Of a stretch of DNA of 64,000 nucleotides, positions 49,095 through 60,108 are shown one piece after another (position 1 is the first letter of the stretch; each line of letters starts with the position of its first letter). The notes beneath the pieces are model-generated. The model searched no databases. It had not been told where the DNA came from and saw only the letters and a list, made by a program, of their open reading frames with translations. The position numbers were made by a program, and so were the translations under genes. This stretch comes from Microvelia longipes (taxonomy: Eukaryota; Arthropoda; Insecta; Hemiptera; Veliidae). The stretch lies in contig JACMZG010001870.1 in assembly GCA_018340805.1 (NCBI GenBank), positions 46,679,809-46,743,808 of the forward strand. Direction: 5' to 3'.

Positions 49095-49940
49095 GCCACT
49101 TAATTATATTTACGGTATAAATAAGGAAAAGAAAAAATGCCAACTGCTCAACAAACCAATATAATATAAACAATCAAATATATAATATATATAATACACA
49201 TAAAACAAATCAAATATAAACTGTATGGGGAAAAAGAATAACCGGAGTAAATCCAAACATTTTAAAACGTCTAAGAAGAAGAAAAAAAAATCAAAACAAA
49301 ATTAGACCAAGACGAATAATAACAGAAAAAACACTGAAATGTAAACAAAGATGGTGTTTAGTAAGATTTCATGGAGGAGGTCCAGTTTTCTGCTCGTCGT
49401 TGCAATAACAACTGTGTCGGTCCCGCAAGCTTTCTTTAGATTCTTTTTCTTATTACTCATTGTGTTTCTTCTGTATTTCACCGTTTTATTAATGTTTTCT
49501 TTCGTGCACCTCTTTAATTAGTATTTTCTTTTTAATTTACTTTTAATGGGCCTTATTATTTTAGATTTTTTCCTTATTTTTCTTTTTAGAGTTTAGTACG
49601 TTGTTTTATTTTATATTAAATTGTTTTCTTAAAATTAGTGCCTCATTTTACAATTTCATTAATTCTTAATACTAACTTTAAAATTAGTACAGTGGTTGAT
49701 AGTTAGATTTTTATTTATTTTAACTTTAGTACGTTATTTCGTAATAGAAATTTAACTTGAGAAGGCAGTTAATTATAGTTCATATTAATTTTTTCTCGTC
49801 AACTTGTGACTTTTTATTGTTTTAAACTCACGTTTGTTAGCTTTACATTTTTAAGTACGTCTATGATTCAACTTTATTGCTTATGAACTTAAACTTTATT
49901 ACGGCTAATAAACTGCGTATAGGCTTCCGTGGTTATTGTC
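49095..49940. other. No confident feature
   Basis: A short family A head-like word (TACGGTATAAATAAGG, 49112) and T-rich sequence; nothing more. Confidence 0.4.
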
Positions 49941-49942
49941 AT

Positions 49943-50113
49943 GAAGATTTATGTCTGCCGGTGGTGACCGTTGAACAGTTCAGTTTTGTAGAACATTGTG
50001 TTTCTATCCATGATGTCCTACATCCCTGAAGTTGCCTCCCATAGTGAAAGCGAAACGTCGGATAAATTCTTTATCTACATTGACGCGGTCACCACCGGAA
50101 GACCTAAATCTTT
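49943..50113. mobile_element. Small inverted-repeat element with decayed hammerhead-like motif
   Basis: AGATTTATGTCTGCCGGTGG plus TGACCG (49945-49970) recurs inverted at 50085-50111. Between them lies CCTGAAG (50025), a stem and GAAACGTC (50052-50059); GGAT after it pairs with ATCC before the box. The core box is CTGAAGT instead of CTGATGA, so catalysis is unlikely. Confidence 0.6.
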
Positions 50114-50139
50114 ATTACGGCTGTTAACTTATTAACATT

Positions 50140-50670
50140 TTACTTTTCCCTATATACTGCCCTAGGTATAGATAAAGTATTGTGTTCACTTAAAAATCCG
50201 AAACCGACATTTTATAATAATTATCCTTTCAGGCATTTTTATGACTCTCTGAGAGATTTTCATGCTGCACTGTGTGTATCTGGATCAGGAGTAACTCCCG
50301 CTTTGTATCATTAGATAGTTTAATCTTGGTACAAAATCAGTCATACGGTCTTGTAGTGCTAACGAAAAGATTTTTTACCTCCATAACCTATTTTCTAATT
50401 TTCTAAACATCGAAATAAAAAACAAATATTTCAAAATCGAAAGTTTAATTTACCAAGTTAACATTTAAAAGAACAGTACATCCTGTATGTACAACTGTAT
50501 TTACTGTCTGAGAATGAGCGAAGCGAAACCGAAGACGTGCTGCCGTACATTTGGCGAATTTTATATTTGTAAACGAGCGATGCGAGTTGGAAGTAGTGAG
50601 GACGAGCGTAGCATATCCGATGTGGGGAGAAACAGTTCCGAGATACCTTGTATCCGATTTTTTTTTAAAT
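50140..50670 (+). mobile_element. Family A, shortened copy
   Basis: The head is at 50142 (TTTTCCCTATATACTGCC). An internal deletion brings mid-sequence close to the tail (GAATGAGCGAAGCGAAACCG at 50511, GGACGAGCGTAGCATATCC at 50601). Confidence 0.75.
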
Positions 50671-50677
50671 ATATTTA

Positions 50678-50910
50678 TATTTATCATTTGATACTACCGA
50701 GTTTTGCAAAACATGAATAGTTGACACAATATAATTGTGCGAGAGACACCTAGGTAATGTAACAAGCAAAGATTAGTTAGATGTAACGAAACAGAGTCGA
50801 GCCATCAATGATGACGAATGTCGAATGATGGAACAGTTCCCAGATGTAGCATTGCATTTTGCTTGTTACATTTCCTAGGTGTCTCTCGCACAATTATATT
50901 GAGACAAATA
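50678..50910. mobile_element. MITE with long TIRs, copy 2
   Basis: Left TIR ATAATTGTGCGAGAGACACC with AATGTAACAAGC, and right TIR its exact mirror with CCTAGGTGTCTC, about 190 bp apart outer edge to outer edge. On the left the TIR extends out through ACTACCGAGTTTTGC. The interior matches copy 1 but lacks about 130 bp. Confidence 0.85.
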
Positions 50911-50911
50911 T

Positions 50912-51580
50912 TTATATTTATAATTTTCTTTCTCTTACGAAAAAATAGTATTATAATTTATATTTGAGAAAAATATCATCATAGACAAGTTTTTTCCTTT
51001 ATATTGCATAAGTTATAATTTTCATGCACGTATAAAACTAAAAAATATTAAGTTAAAAAGTTGTAAGTTCTAAGTTCTTGAGAATAAAAGGACACTTGAA
51101 AAACTTTAATAGGATTCTTATTATTGTACTTAAAGTTAAGAAGTTGCATTGCTTTTCTGCAATATAACTAATACAAATATAAACAACTCTAAATTATTAT
51201 TCCTATAAAGTATATCAGCTTTCTAAAATATTAAAACATTGCTAACTTAATAACTTCATATCTATTAAGTTTAAAGCATCTAGAATGTACTTCAAACTTA
51301 CTTTAAGTTCTACTTGGAATAACTTAGACTATATCTAATTATTTGAAACCATTCCTTAAAATTCTATAAAAGTCTAAATTGCTCAATTTATTAAAGAGCT
51401 TATATTTCAGCAAGTTGAAGAACTATTTGTAGAGCCAGCTAATTGCTGTTAGAACAGCAAGTGTCGATGATAGCTGATTATTTAATTACTTAATTTGATT
51501 TGATGATTTCAAGTTCCTCAACTTCTTATTCACAATTTTTCCTAATATTACCTTCCTTCCTAATGTCAATTAAAACTATA
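50912..51580. other. No feature recognised
   Basis: AT-rich, nothing supported. Confidence 0.4.
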
Positions 51581-51582
51581 TT

Positions 51583-51975
51583 TTTACTTTTCCTCATTTA
51601 TACCGTAGGTATATAGGAAAAGTATTGTGTTTGCGAAAAAATCTGAAACCGGGATGACACCGGAATTATCCGTTTCAGGTGTTATTAAGGCCTCCTGAGT
51701 TGTTTTCGCAAAGTTGTGTGTCTGTATGTGTTTGTGTGTGTCTGTTATCATCGTAGCTCTTAGTTTATTTACGCTAAAGAGTTGAAACTTTGTTCAAAAA
51801 TCAGTTTACCGTTGTAGTTGTGCTATTCGGAAAATAATTGTTTTATGACGTCATTAACCCGCAATAATGACAGACAAAATTTTGAAAAATCATGAAACGC
51901 GAAAAAATGATGCGATTGAATTTAGATATGGCACGCATGTAGCCATGTAAAAGACTAACATATGTGCCAAGATCA
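51583..51975 (+). mobile_element. Family A, 5' half
   Basis: Very well preserved head and middle (CCGTAGGTATATAGGAAAAG, GGGATGACACCGGAATTATC, TATGACGTCATTAACCCGC), breaking off after CATATGTGCCAAG. Confidence 0.85.
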
Positions 51976-51979
51976 ATTT

Positions 51980-52460
51980 TTGGTTTTTGGAAGTTAGGGT
52001 TTTCTTAAAAGGCAATCATAAGAGAAAATTTTTCTGATCTTGGCTAAACTTTTGTTCATCTCTTACTTCCTCAAAAGCCTTACCATAAATATTCCATAAA
52101 ATTCAATTTTTGCAAAAAAATAATTATTCTTGCAAATTTTAGGGCAGTAGATCCAAAATATATGACATAGTTAATAGTTCGTCCTTTAGGAAAATTACTT
52201 AGCTTTCCAACAAGACCAATTTCACTTTTCTACCTTGAACAGTTAAACGCTGTTAACAATTTTATGATGTGAGGCCAAACATTTTTATGAAATATTAAAT
52301 TCAACCTTGTGAAAAACGGTTGAAGATCGGGGGTTTTATTTAAAATAAAAATAAAATTTGATTTTTACAATTCCTGAAGTTTACAAAACGAACCTAATAG
52401 GCAAAAATGTGAAGTTAAAGAAATGATAATATAGTCAAATTTGATAATAATGTTAATTAA
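51980..52460. other. No feature recognised
   Basis: AT-rich, nothing supported. Confidence 0.4.
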
Positions 52461-52463
52461 AAA

Positions 52464-53957
52464 TTCTGGCGCGGTGGTCCGCATGTCGGGCGAATTTCCT
52501 TTGGATGCGTGTTTCCGTGCCTTTTACATTATATAGTTTACAACTACTAAATAAATAATTCCGGCGCGGTGGTCCGCTGTCGGGCGAATTTCATTTAGAA
52601 TGCGTGTTTCCGTGCTAAACAACCCATATCTTGCTTATGCAAGAACCATGCCCATTGCGTGGTTCCGGTTCATGCTGTCAAACACTGCTCGTAACTCATT
52701 TTTGTCTGTATTTTCCAAAGGAAATGCACATAATTATCTAGTTGGTTGTACAAAACTATGCCTCTAAAATTAAAAGTTCGCACTATTATTTGCACTAGTT
52801 TAAAGCTTAGTTACTTATCTTTAAGCTTAGTCAGTTAAAGGTTTTAGCGCATTTCCTTTGGAAAATACAGACAAAATGAGTTACGAGCAGTGTTTGACAG
52901 CATGAACCGGAACCACGCAATGGGCATGGTTCTTGCATAAGCAAGATATGGGTTGTTTAGCACGGAAACACGCATTCTAAATGAAATTCGCCCGACAGCG
53001 GACCACCGCGCCGGAATTATTTATTTAGTAGTTGTAAACTTATATAATGTAAAAGGCACGGAAACACGCATCCAAAGGAAATTCGCCCGACATGCGGACC
53101 ACCGCGCCAGAATTATTTTCTAGTTGTAAACTTATATCAGGTAAAAAAACGGTAAAAAATTATTGTCCCTACTAGGATTTGAACCCAGGTACTCTGGGTT
53201 TGAGTGGTCGCATCCAAAGGAAATTCGCCCGACATGCGGACCACCGCGCCAGTATTATTTTCTAGTTGTAAACTTTTATTAAGTAAAAAAAACGATAAAA
53301 ATGATCGACCCCTCCAGGATGTGAACCCAGGTACTCTGGGTTTGAGTGGTCGTATTGACTCCGGACCACTGGCATTCATCTCAGAGGCTCAAAAAACATT
53401 GAAAACGACACCCTACTCGAAATTTAATTTTCAACGACCGTAATTTTGGTTTTCTATAATTTTTCTGGTTTATCGACTTTTTGGTAACTTAAACTGGTCG
53501 TATCGACTTCGGACCGGTTTCATTCGATTCAGCGCCCAAAATTACATAGAAACGACACCCTACTCGAAAATTTATTTTTTATCGACCTAAATTTTGGTTT
53601 TTGGTAATTTACAATGGTTTTTTCGACTTTTTGGTCATTTAGAGAGGTCGTATCGACTTCGGACCGGTTTCATTCGATTTAGCGTCTCAAAAAACATAAA
53701 TAATGACCTTTTTCGCGGCAAAAAATATTAACCCTGAATCTTGCCGATTTTTTGAAAATTTCGCTGACTCAGCAAACCGGGTTAATGACGTCACAAAAAC
53801 CTGGTTTTCAATAGGGTTCGTGTCCTCCTGAAGGTTGATTTTTGTACCAAGTATGGTTGAAAAATATTAATCCGTTCGAAAGATAGAGTGTTACTAGAAA
53901 GTTCTAGAAATACATATGTATATATATTATATATATTATATATATATATATAATAAT

Positions 53958-54035
<78 letters not shown>

Positions 54036-54185
54036 TAATTATATATATATATATATATATTATATATAATATATATATTATATATTAATATATATATATG
54101 AAACGGATTTGTGGTCGTGGTCCGAGGTTCAAATTCCCGCATGACGCCTATCCATTAGGCGAATTTCCAAAGGTAATTCGCTAAA
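52464..54185 (-). mobile_element. FB foldback element, copy 3
   Basis: The mirror image of copy 2. The short arm is on the left (52464-52736), then the spacer (about 52737-52850) and the long arm on the right (52850-54185). The long arm has core, tRNA-like blocks, two 150-bp units (GGTCGTATCG at 53496 and 53646), the TGACGTCA segment, an AT array (53915-54100) and the terminal TTAGGCGAATT/AATTCGCTAA hairpin. The arms pair over at least 270 bp. Confidence 0.87.
53175..53252 (-). promoter_or_regulatory. tRNA-like pol III boxes in FB arm
   Basis: GGTTCAAATCC (complement of 53175-53185) and CTGGCGCGGTGG (complement of 53241-53252) on the minus strand, as in the other FB arms. Confidence 0.5.
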
Positions 54186-54229
54186 AGATGTAAAAAAAAT
54201 AAGGAACTCTTAAATCTGAAATTCTTAAT

Positions 54230-54255
54230 TTTTTTTTTTTTTTTTTTTTTTTTAT
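54230..54255. repeat. Poly-T run
   Basis: About 25 consecutive T. It could be the poly-A tail of a retroposon on the minus strand, but no body was identified. Confidence 0.8.
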
Positions 54256-54421
54256 ATTTATATACAATACAACGTAATATAATTTAGTTTAAAACATTGT
54301 TTTACAACTAAAATTATTGGTAACACTGATTTTTTTAAAAAAATTCTTCAATGTAACAGTTTTTAACGGGTTTTTTTAAACATAGCTTACTAAACTTGTT
54401 TTTTATTTTAATATTTTATAT

Positions 54422-54467
54422 TGTTAACCCTGATGATGACAATTTTAGTCGAAAGCTTAGTTAATTA
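54422..54467 (+). ncRNA. Hammerhead-like ribozyme motif H5
   Basis: CTGATGA at 54430-54436, a GAC/GTC stem II around an AATTTTA loop, GAAA at 54451-54454, then GCTT (AG pairing CU, U at the cleavage position). GTTAAT downstream pairs with TTAAC upstream as a five to six base stem I with one mismatch. It has the same extra U before stem II as H1-H4. Confidence 0.5.
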
Positions 54468-54739
54468 TAAATATTAGTAATATATACTTAGTTATATAAT
54501 ATAATTATCAATTAGTTTATTATTATATATTAAATAAATATAGGACTTTTGCGTAATTAATATGTTTTTATTTATTAAATATTTTTATTTTACAGTATTT
54601 TACGAATTCTGATAGTTCATTTATACTTAATTTTTCGATATTTTTAGACCACTAATCACATCGTTTACTGTAGTTGACCAATAGTTAATTCGTCCGTTCT
54701 TATTATTTTCCGTTATTGGTGCGTCGCTTGTTCGCTAAA

Positions 54740-54910
54740 TGTGTTGCTGTGAAGAATAGCTGATGAATCAGCTAAGTGATGCGGATAAAGCTGGTGCTGC
54801 TGGGATATAAAGATGATAAAAGCATGTCTGATCCCGATATCAGTGGGATTAGCCGTGAGTCAGCGTATTCTGGGTCAGTTCATCATTTACTTCCTACTAT
54901 ACGTACGGTA
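54740..54910 (+). pseudogene. Possible broken coding exon
   Basis: A frame near 54763 reads MNQLSDADKAGAAGI. After a shift, another from 54824 reads MSDPDISGISRESAYSGSVH and continues to PTIRT, ending at a CGTACG|GTAAAAAGT sequence that resembles a splice donor. Codon content looks protein-like compared with the AT-rich surroundings. The protein is not recognised; it could be a host first exon or a retroelement relic. Confidence 0.3.
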
Positions 54911-54964
54911 AAAAGTAATATATAATATTGATGTTATGCTTTGTTCAACATTTATTAAAGCTTT

Positions 54965-55735
54965 TTACTTTTCCTCATTTATACCGTAGGTATATAGGAA
55001 AAGTATTGTGTTTGCAAAAAAATCTAAATTAGTACCGGAGTACTAATACGGGGTACCGAGGTATCCCGTAAAAAACAAAACCCTGACTTTTTTGTTGGAA
55101 ATCGGGATGAAACCGGAATTATCTGTTTAAGGCGTTTTTAATGCCTCCTGAGTGGTTTTCGCAAAGTTTTCTGTCTGTATACGTATGTGTTTATATACGC
55201 CCAGTGTATTTATGCTAGATAGTTGAAAATTTGTACTAAAATTAGTCTACCGCCATAATTGTGCTATTCGGAAAATAATTTTAATATGCCGACATTAACC
55301 TGCAATAATGACTCAGCAAAAATTTCGAAAAATCATAAAACACGGAAAAATAATGCTATCAAAGTGAGATTTGGCACGCATGTGACTATGTATAAGGACT
55401 AACATATGTGTCATATAATTCATCTCATTATCAGCATTATTTCATTTGTACAAATTGAGTTGTACAAATATGGTACAAGTGTATAACATTACCAAATAAA
55501 TAGGTACACTAAGTTTCGTTTCAATACGGTAAGTATATCCAGGATTTTTGTTGGTCCATGATCATTAAAATTAAGAAGCATTGAGCGTGGTCAGTGCTGT
55601 ATGGGTGACCGCTGAGAATGATACGGATGCATTTACTATCTGAAGACAATCGAAGCAAGTCCGAAGCAAGGAGGAAGAGCGTAGCGAATCCGATGTAATA
55701 AGAAAAAGTTTCGAGGTACCCCGTACCCGATTTGT
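54965..55735 (+). mobile_element. Family A, near full length with 60-bp insertion
   Basis: Intact head (CCTCATTTATACCGTAGG) and tail (GGAAGAGCGTAGCGAATCC, GTACCCCGTACCCG). An insertion near 55025-55085 (ACCGGAGTACTAATACGGGG) interrupts the head. The CRE-like octamer has decayed to TGCCGACA. Confidence 0.8.
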
Positions 55736-55763
55736 TTTATTAAATGTATATTGTATATTATTA

Positions 55764-56155
55764 TCCCAACTAAAAAACATGCGTGTAACAAAAAGCCAAG
55801 TCTAGCGTAAAAAGTTGTGCGATCTTTGAATAAGCCAAGTTGTAGGTTCCAAATAATGCTTGTAAATATTTGAGGTCTTGGCGGTTTCACTTAGTGACTT
55901 GGTTATTACGCGGCACACACAGAATTGCATATAATAAGCTTATTAAATAGACTAAATGTGTTAATATGGTGTACGCCTACACTCTATACAAGATATTTAG
56001 TACCACACTACTTGCACAAAGTGAAATCGCCAAGATATCACATATATATTCAAGCATTATTGGGAACCTACGATTTGGCTTATTCAATGATCGCACAACT
56101 TTTTACACGAGACTTGGCTCTTTTTTACTTGCATGTCTTTTTGTTGGGATTTTAT
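55764..56155. mobile_element. Inverted-repeat element, arms about 140 bp
   Basis: The minus strand of 55764-55908 and the plus strand of 56010-56150 share AAGTGAAA(C/T)CGCCAAGA, TTCAAGCATTATTGGGAACC-type and GATCGCACAACTTTTTAC words. The arms are about 85% alike and about 100 bp apart. Both are open in one frame (IIGNLRFGLFNDRTTFYTRL), but the same translation from both arms reflects the palindrome, not a gene. Confidence 0.75.
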
Positions 56156-56279
56156 TCCTTTTTGTAAGCTTGAACATTATTCCTTACAAAAATGCGCCAA
56201 GAAATATTATTAAATTATTAATTAGTTACAGCATTTTACACTACTTATTTATAACTAAACAGTTAAAATAAAACTCTCG

Positions 56280-56755
56280 ATACTCCTAGTTTTGGTGTGC
56301 TCTACTAGGTAGCGCTAGTTGTCAAAATGTTTTCTTATTGAGGTTAGGAGTACCTTTCAACTTAGGTAGAACATATTAGGTAGAAGTAATTAAAAATTTT
56401 AGATTTTGGCAATTTTTCATTGATTATCACATCAATATTTATATACCAAATTTTAAATGTCTACGATTTCTTAGAATTCTAATGAGTGAGTGAGTGACTG
56501 TCAAAACTGCCTAACTTTGAGCCATTATATCTCAACACCTGTAAATAGTTAAAGCTATGAAATTCGGCAGAATGAGTCAGCTCAACAAGATTTTTTTGTT
56601 AATATTAAAATTATAATATATATTCAAAATATATATGAATAATTTTTTTTTTTTTTTTTATTAAACATATCCTTTATTTACAAAATATTTTCGTACATTA
56701 TTATTTTTAATATAAAAAATAATGAATTCAAATTTATAATATTTTTTTCTCGTTT
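56280..56755. other. No feature recognised
   Basis: Includes a T-run at about 56643-56659. No repeat family or ORF supported. Confidence 0.4.
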
Positions 56756-56762
56756 ACATACT

Positions 56763-56870
56763 TTATTATTGGATAGATACGTACACAGTATTATTGGATA
56801 GATACGTACACATTATTATTGGATAGATACGTACACAATATTATTGGATAGATACGTACACATTATTATT
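56763..56870. repeat. Minisatellite, left part (24-26 bp unit)
   Basis: Four units of ATTATTGGATAGATACGTAC plus ACA/ACATT. The same array continues on the other side of the reverse transcriptase ORF. Confidence 0.9.
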
Positions 56871-56871
56871 A

Positions 56872-57955
56872 TTATTAAATTAGTGGTAACTAGTAAGTAG
56901 CATCACTTCGTCAGAGAGAGTAAAAAATTAAATTAAAAAAAGCATGACTATTTAAATGAAAACTCTTCACAACAGTACAGAGCTTCAATAAGCAGGTAGT
57001 TTTTAAGAGAAGTCTTGAACTCATCCGGAGGCAGTTTCAGTAGGTTGCTATCGACTTTATTTATCAATCTAATGGCTTGGTGGTGTGCAGACTTTGTTGT
57101 TTTGCTGAGTCTATGTACAGGGGGTGTGATGATGCTAGAGGCTGAGCGTGTGTTGTGGTTGTGCCGCTTCTCAACAAGGTCCAAATACAATGGTTGCCAG
57201 CTTACAAGAATGTTGAGTATGTAAATAGAAGGTAGCGTCATAATTTTCAAATCTTTAAATATCTGTTTACATGGTTCATTCCATTTTTTACCAGCAATGA
57301 TTCTAACGGCTTTCTTTTGCAATATAAAGATACTTCCTGCATCAGTGGTACTACCCCACTCAGTTATGCAATAAGTCATTCTGGAATTGAAGTGAGCATA
57401 ATAAATGTTTCTTAATACATCTTTATCAAATACTTTAGATAATTTTCTTAGCAAAAAAAGAACTGATGATAGTGATTTAGATAGCTTATTTAGATGCAAC
57501 GTCCACGCGAGTTTTGAATCAAGGTGTGCTCCAAGGATGTTCAATGTGGTAGCGCTCATTTTTTGTTTTAATGTGAATAGCAACTGCTGGTCTTTCCCTT
57601 CATTTAATGTCAATTTATTAGTCGTAAACCATTCTTTCACATTAAATATAACTTCATTCATACAAATATCCAAATCCTGCTTATTTTTTCCTGAGATTCC
57701 GTAGCTGGTATCATCAGCAAACTGGATACGCAATGAGTTAAAAGCTGGTAAATCGTTTACAAAAAGTAAAAAAAGTAAAGGACCCAAAACAGAGGCTTGC
57801 GGTACGCCGTGAAGCATTTTAGCATCTGTGCTATAACTTCCATTAAAGAAAACACGCTGAGTCCTGTTACTAAGGAAAGATGACATTAGGTCTAAAACGA
57901 CTCCTCTAATACCATAGTGATGTAACTTCCTCATGAGTTACTAACTTCTTCATCA
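56872..57955 (-). mobile_element. LINE insertion within minisatellite
   Basis: The reverse transcriptase fragment, its short 3' UTR and TAA-repeat tail sit between two parts of one minisatellite (56763-56870 and 57955-58100). The 5' end near 57950 joins directly to the array. A TAA tail is known from I-type and some other LINE clades. Target duplication cannot be told apart from the array's own repeats. Confidence 0.75.
56948..57934 (-). CDS. 5'-truncated non-LTR retrotransposon reverse transcriptase
   Basis: A 328-residue open frame covers the C-terminal half of a LINE ORF2. GVPQASVLGP (residues 43-52) is motif B, with Ala where GVPQGS is usual, and QFADDT (71-76) is motif C with the catalytic Asp pair. 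The segment YGIRGVVLDLMSSFLSNRTQ (7-26) precedes it, as in Jockey/CR1/L2-type enzymes. The C-terminal NHNTRSASS and the final FKTSLKNYLLIEALY block are also typical of these groups. Motif A and the endonuclease are missing: an in-frame stop lies two codons upstream of the ATG, so the copy is truncated, not translated from here. The 3' UTR is about 65 bp and ends in (TAA)n near 56870. The intact frame suggests a recent insertion. Confidence 0.9.
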   Translation of the reverse strand: MRKLHHYGIRGVVLDLMSSFLSNRTQRVFFNGSYSTDAKMLHGVPQASVLGPLLFLLFVNDLPAFNSLRIQFADDTSYGISGKNKQDLDICMNEVIFNVKEWFTTNKLTLNEGKDQQLLFTLKQKMSATTLNILGAHLDSKLAWTLHLNKLSKSLSSVLFLLRKLSKVFDKDVLRNIYYAHFNSRMTYCITEWGSTTDAGSIFILQKKAVRIIAGKKWNEPCKQIFKDLKIMTLPSIYILNILVSWQPLYLDLVEKRHNHNTRSASSIITPPVHRLSKTTKSAHHQAIRLINKVDSNLLKLPPDEFKTSLKNYLLIEALYCCEEFSFK

Positions 57956-58100
57956 TTATTATTGGATAGATACGTACACAACATATTGGATAATACGTAC
58001 ACATTATTGGAAGATACTACACATTATTATTGGATAGATACGTACACATTATTATTGGATAGATAGGTACACATTATTATTGGATAGATACGTAAACAAA
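57955..58100. repeat. Minisatellite, right part
   Basis: Six units of ATTATTGGATAGATACGTAC-type, two of them shortened (57985-58020). Confidence 0.9.
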
Positions 58101-58104
58101 TTGA

Positions 58105-59260
58105 TTCAAAGTCATATATAGATCGTTACTAAACAAAACAAAGTTTTCTTCAAGGAATCGATTAAGAAGTTTTTCTTTATATAATAATAAATTTTCTTAA
58201 TCCTGAAAAAAAGTACGATACAACTGGTTCTATTTACAAATGCAAAGCAAATCTTGCTATATATTATACTGAAAGTGTCGTAAATTAAAAAAAATCTCTT
58301 TTTTCCTTTCCAAAATAAAGTTTAAGGTAAAGAACAAGTGACTTAAGTGGCTCCTATTTAAGCCTTAAGGTATTCTAAACATTTTAGCCCGCATACAATA
58401 GAATCTTAAACCTTGTCTTACTAGCTCTAACATTCTGCCTACCAAATCCACTCTAACCTAAAAATCTTTATTTCACAAAATTATATACATCCACCAATAA
58501 CGCAATTCACCACCATAAGATCATTTTATATAAATCCACTTAATTCCTTTTGTATTCTCATCAATTAAAAAAATAAAATAAAAATGTTATTAACATTTAG
58601 AATAAAACGTAACATCTAAAAGGCTTCTTTTTAAATTTGACGAATAAAAGTTTATAGTATTTTATGTCTTTATTCAAGTTTTTTTATATATATCTATAAA
58701 TATTTTAGAGGGAGGTTCAAAACATCCAAAATATTATTTTTAATTTAATTAATGAAATTTAAAATAATTACTGTTTCTAAATACAACTATTTAATTAAGA
58801 CAAGTAATACACGATTTTTTGCATAAATGTTGATAAGTAGTAAAAGGAGTTTATAGCAGATGTAGAGCAGAGTATACATTAAGCTAATGAACATTTTAAT
58901 ACCTGAGTCCTAGTGGATGAAGATACTTAGACCTCTACTTCATCTTAACTCTCAACTTTACTTTTTTACTCCTTCAAAGGGAGGAAGTGTTTTTAGAAGT
59001 TTTTGTGTGATGCTTTTAAAATAAAATTTTAAGAGAATTGAATATTTTTATTTGTGTTCTTATTTGCATACATTTCTTCTTTACTCTGTATAAATTTTAA
59101 AATTAAAGTTTTTTGTATAGCGAATATTAAGGATACAACTTTTTGTCTTGTAAATAAATTGCACAATATAGCTTATTGAAATGAATTGTTGGGGTTCAGA
59201 GCTATAGAAACTATTTTTAGTTCTATGTCGCACATTTTAGTTTATTTTTCTGCATTTTTG
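58105..59260. other. No feature recognised
   Basis: AT-rich sequence; no family, ORF or RNA supported. Confidence 0.4.
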
Positions 59261-59263
59261 ATG

Positions 59264-59838
59264 CATAATAGTTATTTATCCATAAGCGAAGTGTGTCTTT
59301 ATGTCACGGCAATTAGATTTACCGACGAGCGAAGCGAGTCGGGAATTGCCAAGACATAATAGACATTCTTCAGCCGGATGCATACACTATTTTTTTTGAG
59401 GTAGCACTCATTAAATAAACTGCGCTATATACTTAATTTGAAAAAAAAAAAACGTCCAACTAACTCCATATTATCGTCGTCATTAAATTCATCCATAGCT
59501 CCACACTGTACTCAAAAATGTAAAAGCTTTACAAATAAACACACAAAAATTGTCAATTAGAACACCTTTTAAAAACGAAAAAAATTAGTCTACGAACAAA
59601 AACAGAAACAAAATGAACGTTTTTAAAGAAAACTCATGAAGGTTTAACACAGATTATTTTTGACACGTAATTACATAATGGCGGCAACATATGAATTACT
59701 TTTACGTCCTAGGAGTTTTTACATCATTATTGTCCTCATGAGTTGAAAAGTACTAAATAACTCCTATAACAATAATGATTGGCTTCTCATTCTAAAACGG
59801 TCCAATAAAGTGCTCAATTACGTACTACCTCAAAAAAA
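59264..59838 (-). mobile_element. Second copy of the 600-bp hairpin element
   Basis: The inverted-orientation counterpart of 43807-44406. It starts (minus strand) near 59838 with TTTTTTTGAGGTAGTACG and ends with the hairpin module and ATAAATAACTATTAT at 59264. Flanks on both sides differ from the first copy, which fixes the borders. The mini-ORF reads MDEFNDDDNMELVG (from 59498 on the minus strand). Confidence 0.85.
59265..59391. other. Multi-hairpin module, type 3, copy 2
   Basis: The same nested stems as 44274-44406. The GTCTTTATGTC/GACATAA arm and the CCGAC/GTCGG inner stem around GAGCGAAGCGA are kept, with a few unpaired substitutions (AAGCGAAGTG in the outer part). Confidence 0.8.
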
Positions 59839-59844
59839 ATATAT

Positions 59845-60105
59845 TAAATGCACTCCATAGGTTCTGCCTCCAAGTCCGAGACCGAATAAGAACTCATTTT
59901 GGCACCGGAGGTCCGGGGTTAGCAGCTATGCTCTTGGTTTATAGGAATAGTATTTGTCAAAAGAAGATTTCGTCAGCTTTAATCAACACTAAGAGCATAT
60001 TGGATCCAACCCACTTGTGGTGGTTCCCGATGATTGAATACCCTGATGGGCCGAAAGCCCTAAAACGGGCATTTATTTATTTATTATACTCCATAGCCTA
60101 CTTCA
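59845..60105. other. No confident feature
   Basis: Moderately GC-richer interval (TCCAAGTCCGAGACC, GGCACCGGAGGTCCGGGG near 59900) of unknown origin. Confidence 0.4.
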
Positions 60106-60108
60106 GGC

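Noticed and set aside
55966..56271. 101-codon membrane-like open frame
   Set aside because: Its first half is the inverted arm of 55764-55908, the rest is AT-rich hydrophobic translation, and no family is recognisable.
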